In this document: positions 53,801 to 64,000 of the stretch, one piece after another
Numbering within the stretch: the stretch's first letter is position 1
Layout of the letters: each line of letters opens with the position of its first letter
DNA from: Meandrina meandrites
Lineage: Eukaryota > Cnidaria > Anthozoa > Scleractinia > Meandrinidae
DNA length: 64,000 bases
Direction: 5' to 3'
NCBI GenBank assembly: GCA_963693305.1
Contig: OY855912.1
Span: forward strand, 8,482,001 to 8,546,000
Position numbers and translations under genes: made by a program
Notes under the pieces: model-generated
What the model was told of the DNA's origin: nothing
Databases searched by the model: none
Seen by the model: only the letters and a program-made list of their open reading frames with translations

Positions 53801-54356
53801 ACCTCGTCCAGACGTATCCATTTTTCATTTTGCCTGTTTTTAAAAATTGCGCATCCACACGTATCGTCCGTCCAGACATGTGCGTTTCTGCTTGAAAACG
53901 GATATTTTGGCCTTGAATCATTCCAAATTGTCCTTGTCTTTCTCTGAAATCAATGTTTTGTTGACAAAATTGTATCAGCAAGCACCTTTACATGCTGGTC
54001 TAACTTAGAACCTCAGAGGATCTCTGTTGACTCGTTTAGCGCTTTGATTTTCAAGACCGGTGGTAAAAGAAGCCCTGCTGATTAAGTCGTATTTTTAAAT
54101 AACAAGCTTGAACGTTTTACCTGAAAAAAATATTTAAAATAAGATATGCTGTATTAAGTCTTAAAAATAGGCAACGTAGCAGTGAAACATTCTAAGTCGG
54201 TGCAAGATCAGATACTGCGACGTCATCGTTTTCAAAAAGTTCTGTTTTCACCCTCCACACGAAAACGGCATTTTTAAAAATCTGCAGTCTGGAGAGCGTT
54301 TTTGAAAACTTGCGTTTTCGGTCAGCGCTTTGACCGGATACTTGTGGACGGAAGGC
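53801..54356. mobile_element. Inverted-repeat element with CGTCCA termini
   Basis: ACCTCGTCCAGACGTATCC at the left and GGATACTTGTGGACGGAAGG at the right are imperfect inverted termini, and GAAAACG/CGTTTTC words recur near both ends. Non-coding. It starts 8 bp after the preceding MITE. Confidence 0.55.
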
Positions 54357-55547
54357 CAATCCGCAAAGAAAAAGTTGTGTTTTCAAATCATCACTGTAAA
54401 AATTTCGCTGATCTGCAAAACCCACGGGAATCGCCAACCTTGTGCCGTAGGTTTAAGACCCTGGGAACAAGGTTGGAGAATCTAACTTAATGTTACGTTG
54501 TCCGTCATGTAAGTGGGTTGTTTCATTGGGCACAAAAAGAGAAAGAAAAGTGAAGACTTCGAAAAGTGGGAGCTTGAATCATGGCTTCCCCAGTACTAAA
54601 ATTTTATAACGAAACTCCTTGTCATTTCAAATGCGATTTATTAGACATAAGAGTCACTTTACGTTGTATTTAAAGGCATGAATTCTGTTCACTGTTAAAA
54701 GCTTGGACGACAAGGTTTGAAAATTCGGGTTCTTTAAACTGAGGTTGCATTTGTATTTTTTTAACTGAAAAGGGTTTATTTCAGATAAATTGGAGAGCTG
54801 GTAGAGTACTGACTTTTGTTTCGTGAAAACATTAACGAGTAATAGTAATGAACCTGTTAAGTATCATGCGGATAAAGCACTTTTTTTTCGAATTGCCCAA
54901 AGACATAAGAGTTCGTTCAGTGGACTAATGGCTCCTGAGAGCTGGGACGAGCAGAGAAATTCAGCCTCATGCATCAACACTTTGAATTGTCCAAAGACGC
55001 TAGAGTTTGTTCAATACACCTTATTCTAAAATGGCAGAAAATGCATTATTCTATTGCATATATGTTAATTGGCCCTTGTTGACTCGTTTCAAGCCAAAGA
55101 TTCTTTTGAACTGTGCAGATGTGATCTAGGCAATGAGGACAGATTAACGTGAAGACAAAAGAATAATCTATTTTCTGCCATTTTGGAATAAGGGGCAGCT
55201 TGTAAAGAGTCTAGAGATCAGGGAGCCTAAGGGTAGTTAGAAACAACTTTTGTGTGGCTGCCGTATTTTTTTTTTTCGATTTTATTTGAAACTTGGCCTG
55301 GTACGCCCAGTGTTTCATGTTTGACTCCTACAGTTTCTTCACCCCCTTTGTTTATGTAGCAATGGTTTTTGATTATTTTGACAAATACATCTTTCTATTA
55401 TACCTGCAGCTTATAATTACTCGAATCAAATGCTTGAGGGGCTCATAAGCTCCACCTTGGAGAACCGGCGTTTATTCGAATACCTCTTGAAAACTTTATT
55501 TAATGCTAAAATATTAGACCATCAACAAAATATATTCTTAGAGGCTT
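54357..55547. other. Spacer without recognised gene
   Basis: AT-rich; no feature identified. Confidence 0.4.
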
Positions 55548-56440
55548 TAATAATGTTTAAATTTATTGCTGTTTAGTATGAAAAAAAATTCAACTATATT
55601 TTAGGTTAAATATAGAAATTATGTACTGCTGATATTTGTAATGTTACTACAGTACTGTGTTTGTTGTCAAAGCTTAGCACGTCATAACAAATGCAATTTG
55701 TATTCAAAACGTCCTCTAAGTATGTTACTATCAAACTCAGAAAACCGTGAACACCTGAAATATTTCAGGAATGTTGATTGTCTAGTGGCCAATCAAAATA
55801 AAGTTCAGGACACGCAAGCAAACCTCAAAACCACAAACTAATAACCGTTGCTATTTGCGGTTTAGTTTTCTCACGCCTGATTGGCTTTTTCCTTGCAACA
55901 CAATAACATTCCATTAATATTTCTGGTGTTCACGGTTTTCTGAGTTTCACAGTAAAGGTTTTATAAAAGAGCATGCTTGCATTCAAACTTTTGATAAAAC
56001 AATAGGTATGAAAAGTAGTATTTTGTTACAGACATGCGTTTTAATAATCTTTAAATTTATTGCTGTATAGTATGAAAAAAATTCAACTATATATTTTAGG
56101 TTGAATACGGAAATTATATACTAGTATTGATGGTACTTTTTATATATACAAATTAGATTTGTCGATTTAATGAATTAGTGAACTTATTTTTTTAAGCAGT
56201 GTTTTTTCATAAACATTTTAAATAACTATGTTAATATACCGCTGCATGTTAGTATTCCTGTACCTTTATACAGGACAGTGCATTGAATACTTTTTAATAC
56301 TTTTAAACTTAGTGCATAACAACAGGACTTGCTTGTATTTAAGGCTTAGTTCATCATAACAAATGTAATTTATTTGTATTGAAAACTGTCTCCAAGGATG
56401 TTAAAGCTTTAATTATAAAAGAATGTGCTTGCATTGCATA
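55548..56440. repeat. Diverged tandem duplication, unit about 490 bp
   Basis: TTTAAATTTATTGCTGT, ATTCAACTATAT and GGAAATTAT recur in order at about 55555 and 56048, and CATAACAAATG.AATTTGTATT at about 55685 and 56355. The first copy contains an inserted foldback (55733-55947) missing from the second. Confidence 0.65.
55733..55947. mobile_element. Foldback MITE in the first duplicate
   Basis: AAACTCAGAAAACCGTGAAC and its inverse end the element; a second mirrored block is TTTCAGGAATGTT / AACATTCC. The corresponding place in the second duplicate is uninterrupted. Confidence 0.75.
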
Positions 56441-57049
56441 ATTAGTTATGAGCATAGTTTTAAAATAAACGACAGTTTTAACGCAAACAACTTCACTACT
56501 GTGTGTCCTGCAACCTTAGTTAAGGGTAACAGCAAATGTTAGCCCCGCCTTATATTTCCAACAAACATCCCAGTCACTTTGCCAATTTCATACTAGTTGA
56601 TATAAAATAACCTGAATACATTGATCACGCTCTTTTCATTTCTGCAACCACTTTGTACTACTAACTGCCGGCTGATACAAAACGCAGCTAGGCCACATGT
56701 GGTATTGATGTGCGAACAATCCAGACAGGCCTCGCCCCAAACAAATTAGCCCTAAACACATACTATCTCCACCCCGGACAGGAAGCTTAACCAGGTCTGG
56801 TAAAAATCGTGTACCTGAACAATCCCCATCGCCCCATCACTACCCCTGATGAGGAAAGTAATAATTACTCTGCGTTGATGACAGTTGGCATAAAAACATA
56901 ACATTCGGGCTCCAACGTTTTATCAAAACAAAAACTGCTATTTATAGCATATGCAATCGTCATAATTTACATAACTTTGAACCACTCTTAAACTCTTAAG
57001 GGTAACTATTAACTCTAAACTGAATTTTTCGAAACACGTCAGCTCAGCC

Positions 57050-57745
57050 TGTATAAAAACAAGTCAGAGAATCGGCGTACTAATGCGACTAAGGAATCTA
57101 ATCCCCACTAAGGCAAAACTTCTGTTATACAAGTCAGCTGTGCTACCATACCTCACTTTTGGAGAGCTAGCGATGCACGTAAACTTGAACGACTACATGA
57201 AAGGGGCTTGAGGGCCGTTTACAAAGAAAAACATGCTAGCTATCCTCAGCAACTGGAGAGAGCTAAGTTGCCAACTCTAGCAAACAGGCGTCTACAGAAT
57301 ATCTGTTTTCTCATGTATAAAGTTAAACATAGACTATGTCCCAATAGTATTTGTAACATTTTTAACGAGCATAACTCCGCATACAACCTGAGACAATCAG
57401 ATTTTTCTACTCCCAGATACAACACTGGGGAGCGGCATTCTCTGCGTTATGTAGGACCCAATTCAAACTATGGGGCAAACTGTCCACGGCTGACAGATCA
57501 GCCAAGACACTGCAGGCTTTTAAAAAATTGTATTCGCAAAAGGGACATAACTCGCTTAATGGACACCGGCTGCATAATGCCCTCTAAAGTTATATATTTT
57601 TTTAGTCACAATTTTATATCACAGATTTTAATACCATTTTTTATATCACTTACATATATTTTTTCTTATATTAATATTAGTATTAGTGTAGTTCCAGTGT
57701 CCCCTAATTAGTATGGGGTATTATTTCCCAGGCTATAAGGTTTTC
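57050..57745 (+). mobile_element. Non-LTR retrotransposon (LINE), 3' end
   Basis: It reads MRLRNLIPTKAKLLLYKSAV, then after a small shift ASDARKLERLHERGLRAVYK, then LPTLANRRLQNICFLMYKVK and YNLRQSDFSTPRYNTGERHS. These are the C-terminal conserved blocks after the reverse-transcriptase core of coral LINEs of the CR1/L2-Jockey type. The coding part ends near 57560. An AT-rich 3' tail with AATAAAG and CATC repeats follows. It is 5'-truncated, as usual for LINE copies, and frameshifted. Confidence 0.8.
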
Positions 57746-59965
57746 GACACTTAAATAAAGTTCTCATCATCTCAACGTCATCACAAGCTTAAGCACAAAA
57801 TATTTGTGGAAAAAAAAACCAGCTTAAGGAAAGGAAAATGCTGGCATTTGCATGAAAGTCACAACAAGCACAAAGGTAGCTACAGCCTCCATCAAAAATG
57901 TTGGGAAGGTTTCTTATTTCTTTCATTCCCTCCCCCTTATTCAATGTTGAGCTATACCAAGACACTTCAATCACACCATATTGTCTGCCACGAATGTTCA
58001 GCACCAATACTTCAACATTGATATGGGGTACAGGGGGGCTCATAAACACTTTGTGTGTACCTATAGATTAGATCTATTTAAATGTTGTTGAAATCAAGGC
58101 GTTCATTTTCGACCTTCCCAACTATTTTTGTCGGAGGTTGTAGCAAGGACCTCGACTTTGGGAGCAGTAGTTTCTGATCACTAGTCCTACTTAAATTATT
58201 CGGGAGAGCGGGACAGACTTACAGTCGCAAGCATCGGCAACTCCTCAAGGAATACGGTACACACGGACACTTTTAAAAATATCCCTCAAGGTGCCAGCAG
58301 AGGTGTGGAATAATTTCAGGGCAACCCATTTGTGCCAAACGTGTTACCAAACAAATTAGTAACAAGGGCCAAAGGGGAAAAATTTATAGCAGAAAATGTG
58401 CACTTCTTCTCACTAACCAGTCGAACTTTCAAGGTGAAAATTTTAACTTTAGTGTTGCCAGAAGCCAACTCTTCTACTTTCTAAGACTAAAACTTGTGGT
58501 TATATTTGTACGCATCACGTCCGCACTCTGCGCTGTGATTGGCTGCTAAGGGTATTCTGAAATGGGACAAAAAATAAAGAAACAACGGTGCTTTTCGATA
58601 GCCGAGTAGGTACTTCGAAGGAAGACGTTAAGGTAACCAAAAGAGTAAACACAAACCAAAAGTTTTTATGAAAAAAGAAATTCGATGACTTGATAAACCG
58701 ATCACAGCTGTAGCCGGACAAAGTTTCTGTGAACCAGGAGGAACGTGAGCTTAGTAATTACCAGAACTGAATTATGGGCTACCAACAGGAAACAATTATT
58801 CTCGACGACAAGGTAGCGTAAATCATGCAAAGGAAAATCTTTTGTCCAGTGCAAATTTCACATGGTAAACTTTGCTAGATCCACGTCAAAGATTAACATG
58901 ACAAGGTTGTTTTGTTTGCCTATCTGTAACACTTGTTCGAATCACTGCACACTTTCTTGCTCATATTCGCTTTAGCAACTGATAGACGTTCACCGTGCTG
59001 CGCTCGCTTGTAAAGCACAAATTTTATTTCTATTTTACTGGGTGTGAGTGTATTTATTTTATTTTATTTTATTTTACAAGATAACTCTTAGAAGGCGTGC
59101 TGATAAACAAAAGCCGCGCCTGTGGAATTATACAAACAGTAGCAGCAGTTTTCTTTAAGCGCTTTAACTGAGAAATAGCATATCACTATAAGAAATACAG
59201 TAAAACCTAGAATTTTCGAGGTCAGGCTGAACAGGTTCTTATATTTTAGGGTAGTTTTTCACGATTCAGGCTGATTAGGTTCTTAATAGGTTCTTATTTT
59301 TCAGAGGTTGCCGTAGTGTACCCATTAGCGGAAATCAAGAGAGCATGATCCTGTATTGCAGAAATATTGTGCTACTAAAACATAATGGCTTAGCACTTGA
59401 ATTTTCAACAAAAAAAATACGTGCCTTGTTTGCTAACAATAACATACAGAACAGAGTATTTTGGGCTGTGTAAGTTATGTACTTCATTAACTTGAAATAA
59501 AAGGAAATAATAAATGAATGAATGGCAAAAAGAATTCCAGAATTTTGGCCATCAAAATTGGAGTGATTTTTTGGGGAGTAGGGAAGAGACACTTTTCAGT
59601 CTTCAGTTGTCAATGGGCCAGTTACTTAACCTACTGCCAGACTGAGATTATATATGCTTCCTTACACACTCCTAATCAGAGTTTACAAAGGAATTCAAAG
59701 AATTCCCCCTTCTCGCTTTAAGTAAGTCATTATCATGTCCAGCACACACAAATATTGACATCTGATGCCCACATTTTCGATCAGGAAATAACATTTTGCT
59801 TACTTGAAGTACTATGCCTCCTAAAAAGTCTACCCAACCCTAAAAAAATTCTTAACGTATCAATATGTCTTTGTACTGAACAACTCATACCACACGGTAT
59901 AAAAAAATCACACTCAGCTGTAACATTTATTCACTCTTTCATGAACCATACCAGTTTCTTTTTTT
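57746..59965. other. Spacer without recognised gene
   Basis: An (ATTTT)n stretch lies at about 59051-59077. No domain-bearing frame on either strand. Confidence 0.45.
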
Positions 59966-59968
59966 AGT

Positions 59969-60055
59969 GTGCTGTTTACAATACGACACGTACTATTTAC
60001 AATACGGCACTTACACTACTTACTTACAATACTGTACTTATACTACTTGTATTAT
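59969..60055. repeat. Short minisatellite
   Basis: About four loosely conserved units of TTTACAATACG.CACTTACTA (20-25 bp). Confidence 0.6.
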
Positions 60056-60610
60056 GATGCTTGTATATATCTTCTTTTTATTACTTATTACAGAGACATG
60101 CACATTATATACACGAATAAAAATAAAAGTAGGGACGAAGACAATGAAACAAAAATTGAAAAGACCAAGAAAAAGCCGGATGCGAAAAAGAAAGAGAAAA
60201 GAAGAGAGAGGCGGCAATGCTAAAATATAGGTCTTAGAAAAAGAGTGGAGTTAAAACGAAGATTTAGTAGCAATAGAGGACTATATATATTAAAACAGGT
60301 AGATTTAATTCGCAGTTCATTTCAAACGGTTCCAAAGTTGTGCTTCATAACAGTTTCAACCTTACATTGTGGCAGGGCAGACAATGGGGTCTGAACCTCC
60401 CACTGTCAACAACAACAATAACAATGTTTATTTGTACTGCACTATTACATGACATGATTACAAACATAAATTATAAATACAAACAGTAACTGGTCACCCA
60501 AAATAACTTAAAAGCTAAACTAGTTGGGTGACCTACATTTATTAATTTAAAATATACACAGGTCAGAAAAAGTCATAAATTAACTAATTTAACTATATGC
60601 ATACTTCATG

Positions 60611-60899
60611 GGAGGCGCGGTGGCCTAATTGTTAGTGCGCTCGACTCCAGATCAGGTGGTCTGGGTTCGAGCCCTGGCTGGGGCACTGCGTTGTGTTCTT
60701 AGGCAAGATACTTTACTCTCATAGTGCCTCTCTCCACCCAGGTGTATAAATGGGTACCGGCGAATTTACTGCTGGGGGTAACCCTGCGATGGACTAGCAT
60801 CCCATCCAGGGGGGAGTAGCAATACTCCTAGTCGCTTCATGCTACGGAAACCTGGATAAGCTCCGGCCTGATGGGCCCCTAGGCTGGTATATAGACTTT
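60611..60899 (+). mobile_element. tRNA-derived SINE, complete, with 10-bp target duplication
   Basis: The head GGAGGCGCGGTGGCCTAA...TTAGTGCG (A box) and GGGTTCGAGCC (B box) is tRNA-like. The body carries GGTGTATAAATGGGTACCGG and the 3' domain GCTGGGGGTAACCCTGCGAT...CCATCCAGGGGGGAGTAG. ATACTTCATG stands directly on both sides (60601-60610 and 60900-60909), proving insertion by target-primed reverse transcription. It is the best-preserved of three copies here. Confidence 0.92.
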
Positions 60900-60909
60900 A
60901 TACTTCATG

Positions 60910-61337
60910 TGGAAACGACACATGCAACCACAGAGAAAAAAAAACGCAAAAACTTGATTACTGTCGCTGTTTATTTTCCACCTGTTCTTTTATTTTCAAT
61001 CACAACTAGATTGGTGCAACGAGCGGCATTACTTTGTTATGAACCTGTTGAATTTAAACATTTCTAAGGGGTTTTAGGCGGTAAAGATGGGTGCTGGAAG
61101 CGCTAAATTTTACCAGTTACCATCTGATTTGGAGAACACTCGGAAAGTACTAACTCTCAGTAATACAATTTGCTTAAATAATTTTTTTTTGCAAGTCAGG
61201 GCAAGAAAGCTATAGAAGAGGAAATGGAAAAAACATAATAAAATTTCTTTTGAATGAATGATGTTGAATGCTTTAGTCAAGTAACCGTAAATAATAGATT
61301 CAAGCCCGCTTGCGGAAAACACAAACACGGAAGCATT
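60910..61337. other. Spacer without recognised feature
   Basis: Nothing identified. Confidence 0.4.
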
Positions 61338-62190
61338 TGACGCTTTCTCCCAGTACTGGAGCAAAGTGCGCAGATATGCCTTCCCGCCATTTGCTCTCGT
61401 CGGTCGCTGTCTTCGACAGGTCTTAGCTCAGGAAGTCCCGGCTCTAGTTCTGATAACACCTGTTTGGAAAACTCAAGTACGGTACCCATTATTACTAGAC
61501 CTGTGTGTGGCAACAACCCTATTGTTGCCGATCTTCCCGGGCCTCCTGTGAATGCAGGGGCGAAACCACCCTCTATCCAACCTACAACTAGCAGGCTGTT
61601 TAGTGTCAGTCAATCCTTCACAGGGGCAGGAGTTTGAAAATCAACTTAAAATTTGCTCCTTGCCGCCTGGAGGAAAAGCACTTCAGATGTTTACAACTCA
61701 GGTTAGATAAAATGGGCTAGCTGGTGTTCTCAAAGGCAAATTAATCCTCTTCAAGCAGATATCTCTGCCATACTAGAATTTCTGGCTTTTGAATTTGAGG
61801 CTGGGAAAGCTTACCGAACCCTCAATATTTACCGGTCAGCTATTTCCATGACGCATCCTAGGGTTGATTCTCTTCGAGTGGGTGAACATCCCTTAGTAAA
61901 GCAGTTACTGAGAGGCATTTTCAATTCTAGGCCTCTACTTCCTCTTCCTCTTTTAAGTTAGGACTCTTGTTAGCTCTTATCTCTATGGAACAAGTATCTG
62001 AAATTGTTGCCCATGCGATCTCCGATTCAGGCGGTTTACTCCTGACGGAGTAGTATTTGACCTTCCAGAGTTGACTAAGAAATCCAGGTTTCACCAAGGT
62101 CCTAAGGAGGCTACTTTTCATGCAAGTTTTTCTGACAATCCTATAAAGCTCTGTGTGGTAGATTGTATTTACGGGCGAGGGTAAACCTGA
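61338..62190 (+). mobile_element. DIRS1-like retrotransposon relic
   Basis: The first part (DAFSQYWSKVRRYAFPPFAL, VPALVLITPVWKTQVRYPLL) is the end of a DIRS-type RT/RNase H polyprotein. The second is a tyrosine-recombinase N-terminal domain (LQADISAILEFLAFEFEAGK, YRTLNIYRSAIS, GEHPLVKQLLRGIFNSR). Then come the first core blocks in shifted frames (GVVFDLPELTKKSRF, EATFHASF, KLCVVDC). Several stops and frameshifts break it, and the catalytic R-H-R-Y end is missing. Confidence 0.78.
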
Positions 62191-62987
62191 AGCCGGTGTT
62201 TTCACCGCTTAACTTGGGTTTAATGCGAATATCTCGTTCGCGTTTCAAGCATTTCCAAAACCCTCTGCTCATTTTGCAAAGCTATGTTTAGTGGTGTTTT
62301 GTAAAGTTTTGGGTGAATTTTGGGATGTTTGGGAAGAGACGGTTTTTCTCAAAGGATTAGTAAAATTTGGAGAAATAAGAAATGTTATAGATTTAATGTG
62401 ATTTTAAAATTAGAATTTGAAGTCAAAAATTAGTTTTGGTGCTAAGCTTGCTCACCTATACCGATATATGACTTCACAGTAGATCAAACGGACAGTCTTA
62501 CCTACCGCACCATGATTTGTTTACAATTAGAGCTTGTTGCTAATATATATTCAACAGAATGCATTAGTTCACATGGAATAAATAAGCATTATTGAAAACC
62601 AAATCTTTGTCCAAAAAATCTGAAAAATTATGCTTGGATGCCGATGGCGTTAAATTTTAGCCTGCGTACCAAGCGTTCCCGTGCGAGCAAAGTGCTATGT
62701 GTCGCGTGCGAGCGAAGATTCAGGTCGCGCGAAAATTGGGGCTAGAGCAAAAAAGGGAAAAGTACGGTGTTCGAGAAAAGAGCAAGAGCTCCCTATTTTG
62801 CTCTCGCCCCAATTTTCGTTAAATTTCAGCTGGGCGACAGAGGTCAGTTTTCACAGCTGCATATTGCGTGACAGCCCTCATCGTTCGCATATTCATTTAG
62901 AAAACTATTCGAGTTTAAGAATGCGCTTCTTTTGTTGGATTAGCACCAAATAATAACTTCCCCGCGTGATTGACTTCGTTCACTGAC
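62191..62987. other. Spacer and upstream region of the DED gene
   Basis: A strong hairpin lies at 62737-62820 (CGAAAATTGGGGCTAGAGCA facing its inverse), within a repeat starting near 62658. Confidence 0.5.
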
Positions 62988-62993
62988 CACGTG
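62988..62993 (+). promoter_or_regulatory. Palindromic E-box upstream of the DED exon
   Basis: CACGTG within CCACGTGACC, 52 bp before the start codon at 63045. The same core precedes the SDR42E1 start. A regulatory role is inferred only. Confidence 0.35.
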
Positions 62994-63044
62994 ACCCAAA
63001 AAAATGAGAATTTTGTCCGCCACTCCCCCAAGTTCCGCGTTCGA

Positions 63045-63354
63045 ATGACGATGGCGTCGGTAGAAGACGAAAGCTGTTTGAGCCCTTACAGAAAGCTTCT
63101 TGTCGATTTATCGTTTGGCCTTCCTAGCAAAGAGGTTGAAATGTTAAATATCGCTGGGGTCGATTTCATTCCACGCGGGACAAGAGAAAAAATTAGCAGT
63201 GGGTTGCAGTTCTTTGATGTTCTCGAGCAAGACGGAAGAATTGGTCCTCGAAATCTAGCCCTTCTGCAGGATATGTTTAAAACAATTGGTAGAGTGGATC
63301 TGGCACAGAAAATTGAGGCTTTTTTAACAGCATCCATGGATAATGAGGATGATG
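63045..63354 (+). CDS. Death-effector-domain protein, first coding exon
   Basis: Starts at ATG 63045 (MTMASVEDES; a second ATG follows two codons later). Residues 11-98 form a six-helix death-effector domain: SPYRKLLVDLSFGL (H1), KEVEMLNIAG (H2), an unusual FIPRGTREKISSGLQFFDVL block (H3), GPRNLALLQDMFKTIG (H4-5) and VDLAQKIEAFLTA (H6). The order L-x-x-L-x-F and DLAQKI matches caspase-8/FADD-type DEDs, which assemble by homotypic contact in the cytosol to start apoptosis or NF-kB signalling. An acidic tail (DNEDD) leads to the donor GATG|GTATGT at 63354 in phase 1. The remaining exons lie beyond the window, so the full architecture is unknown. Confidence 0.85.
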
Positions 63355-63481
63355 GTATGTGGACAAAGCAAGTGGCATGGATGTCATTTATCAATAGCAT
63401 TTATCAATAGCAGTATCAGTTCTTACTGCTGCATGTCATTTGGTTGCTTTCTTGTTCAAAGTCGGAGGACAACTGCAAGGT

Positions 63482-63622
63482 AAGATTTCCGCACAGCCCC
63501 ATACATTAATTATGTATGCACCTATTTCATACTATCACTATACACAAACAGCAATCATGAAAAGAACGAGTCAGTCAGAAAATTGTATGCATAATTAATG
63601 TATGGGGCTTTGCGGAAATCTT
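63482..63622. mobile_element. MITE family B, compact copy
   Basis: AAGATTTCCGCACAGCCCCA at the left and its near-perfect inverse at the right, about 40 bp each, around a 60-bp centre. It lies 127 bp inside the first intron of the DED gene. Related ends occur at 26777 and 28190. Confidence 0.85.
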
Positions 63623-64000
63623 GCCCAACTACCAGAGGAGGTTGGACAGCAGTCACGTGGCCAATTTTGGCCAATGAGAATGGCCGTTTTACGTGACCTT
63701 TGCGAACCGTAAAAAATATTCCACAGCGACAGAAGGTGGCAGTTATTTGCGTTTTTCTGATTTGTTTTGGATGCTAGTCGTCTGAAAATTGTTCGGTGGC
63801 TTCATTTAATATTAATCCGTCCGACTGTGTAGTAATTTCAGAGGTTAGGTCATTTTTCATTGCATATTTTTGTCAAGATCTGAAGAGGCATTGAACGGTG
63901 TTGTTAGTTTCATGGGTGTCATATGACACATTTTGAAGGAAACGTTTCACGCGTTTGCTCGGGTTTTAGGCCATAATCTTTCAATTAAGGAATAAAAGGT
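63623..64000. other. First intron of the DED gene
   Basis: Contains another CACGTG (about 63654-63659) followed by GGCCAATTTTGGCCAATGAG, two CCAAT-type boxes. No coding segment recognised. Confidence 0.4.

Noticed and set aside
59967..60230. Two overlapping plus frames, one Tyr-rich, one Lys/Arg-rich
   Set aside because: Caused by a minisatellite and an A/G-rich tract; no conserved domain.
1..64000. CRISPR arrays, bacterial operons, toxin genes or viral genes
   Set aside because: Repeats present are tandem or inverted and lack regular unique spacers. The gene models are spliced, and the retroelement relics are Ty3/Gypsy, DIRS, LINE and Penelope types. I saw no toxin or viral gene.

Overview
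The window looks like nuclear DNA of an anthozoan cnidarian, most probably a reef-building coral. The reasons are spliced genes with GT-AG introns, AT-rich spacers, dense MITE and foldback DNA, a SINE plus Penelope-like, Ty3/Gypsy, LINE and DIRS relics, and signalling domains (DED, TRADD-N-like, GT4 glycosyltransferase, ankyrin) of the kind expanded in coral genomes. I see no prokaryotic operon, CRISPR array or rRNA gene. The species cannot be named from this alone.

Layout. (1) 1-895, plus strand: the 3' part of a GT4 glycosyltransferase exon that enters from outside the window and carries an in-frame stop, followed by a tyrosine-recombinase (Crypton-like) fragment at 2.8-3.4 kb. (2) 4999-26276, minus strand: a complete 11-exon gene for an SDR42E1-like short-chain dehydrogenase (400 codons). 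I located every exon with splice sites and matching phases. Its introns hold most of the mobile DNA of the left half. (3) 30.4-53.2 kb, plus strand: a run of separated exons: a full GT4 domain, a linker, a TRADD-N-like domain, a basic linker and a 17-repeat ankyrin exon. Every usable boundary is in phase 1, so the exons can be joined in frame into one receptor-like protein (inferred). (4) 48.9-50.3 kb: a dead Ty3/Gypsy pol inside one of those introns. (5) 57-62.2 kb: LINE, SINE and DIRS remnants. (6) 63045-63354, plus strand: first exon of a death-effector-domain gene that leaves the window, again ending in phase 1.

Mobile DNA. Six inverted-repeat elements are bounded by TTAA, the piggyBac-type target. 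They include a 4-kb palindrome (41548-45594) and a nested 5.9-kb composite. Others carry target duplications of TA, TWA, 6 bp, 9 bp and 10 bp. The 9-bp (Mutator-like) element holds a captured, broken fragment of a RecQ-like helicase.

How it fits together: the SDR gene is probably a housekeeping lipid/steroid-type oxidoreductase in a membrane. It is flanked by two GT4 paralogues and a DED gene that resemble modular innate-immune or cell-death genes. The phase-1 exon rule shared by GT4, linkers, TRADD-N, ankyrin and DED exons is the strongest structural theme and the best candidate for an under-described system.
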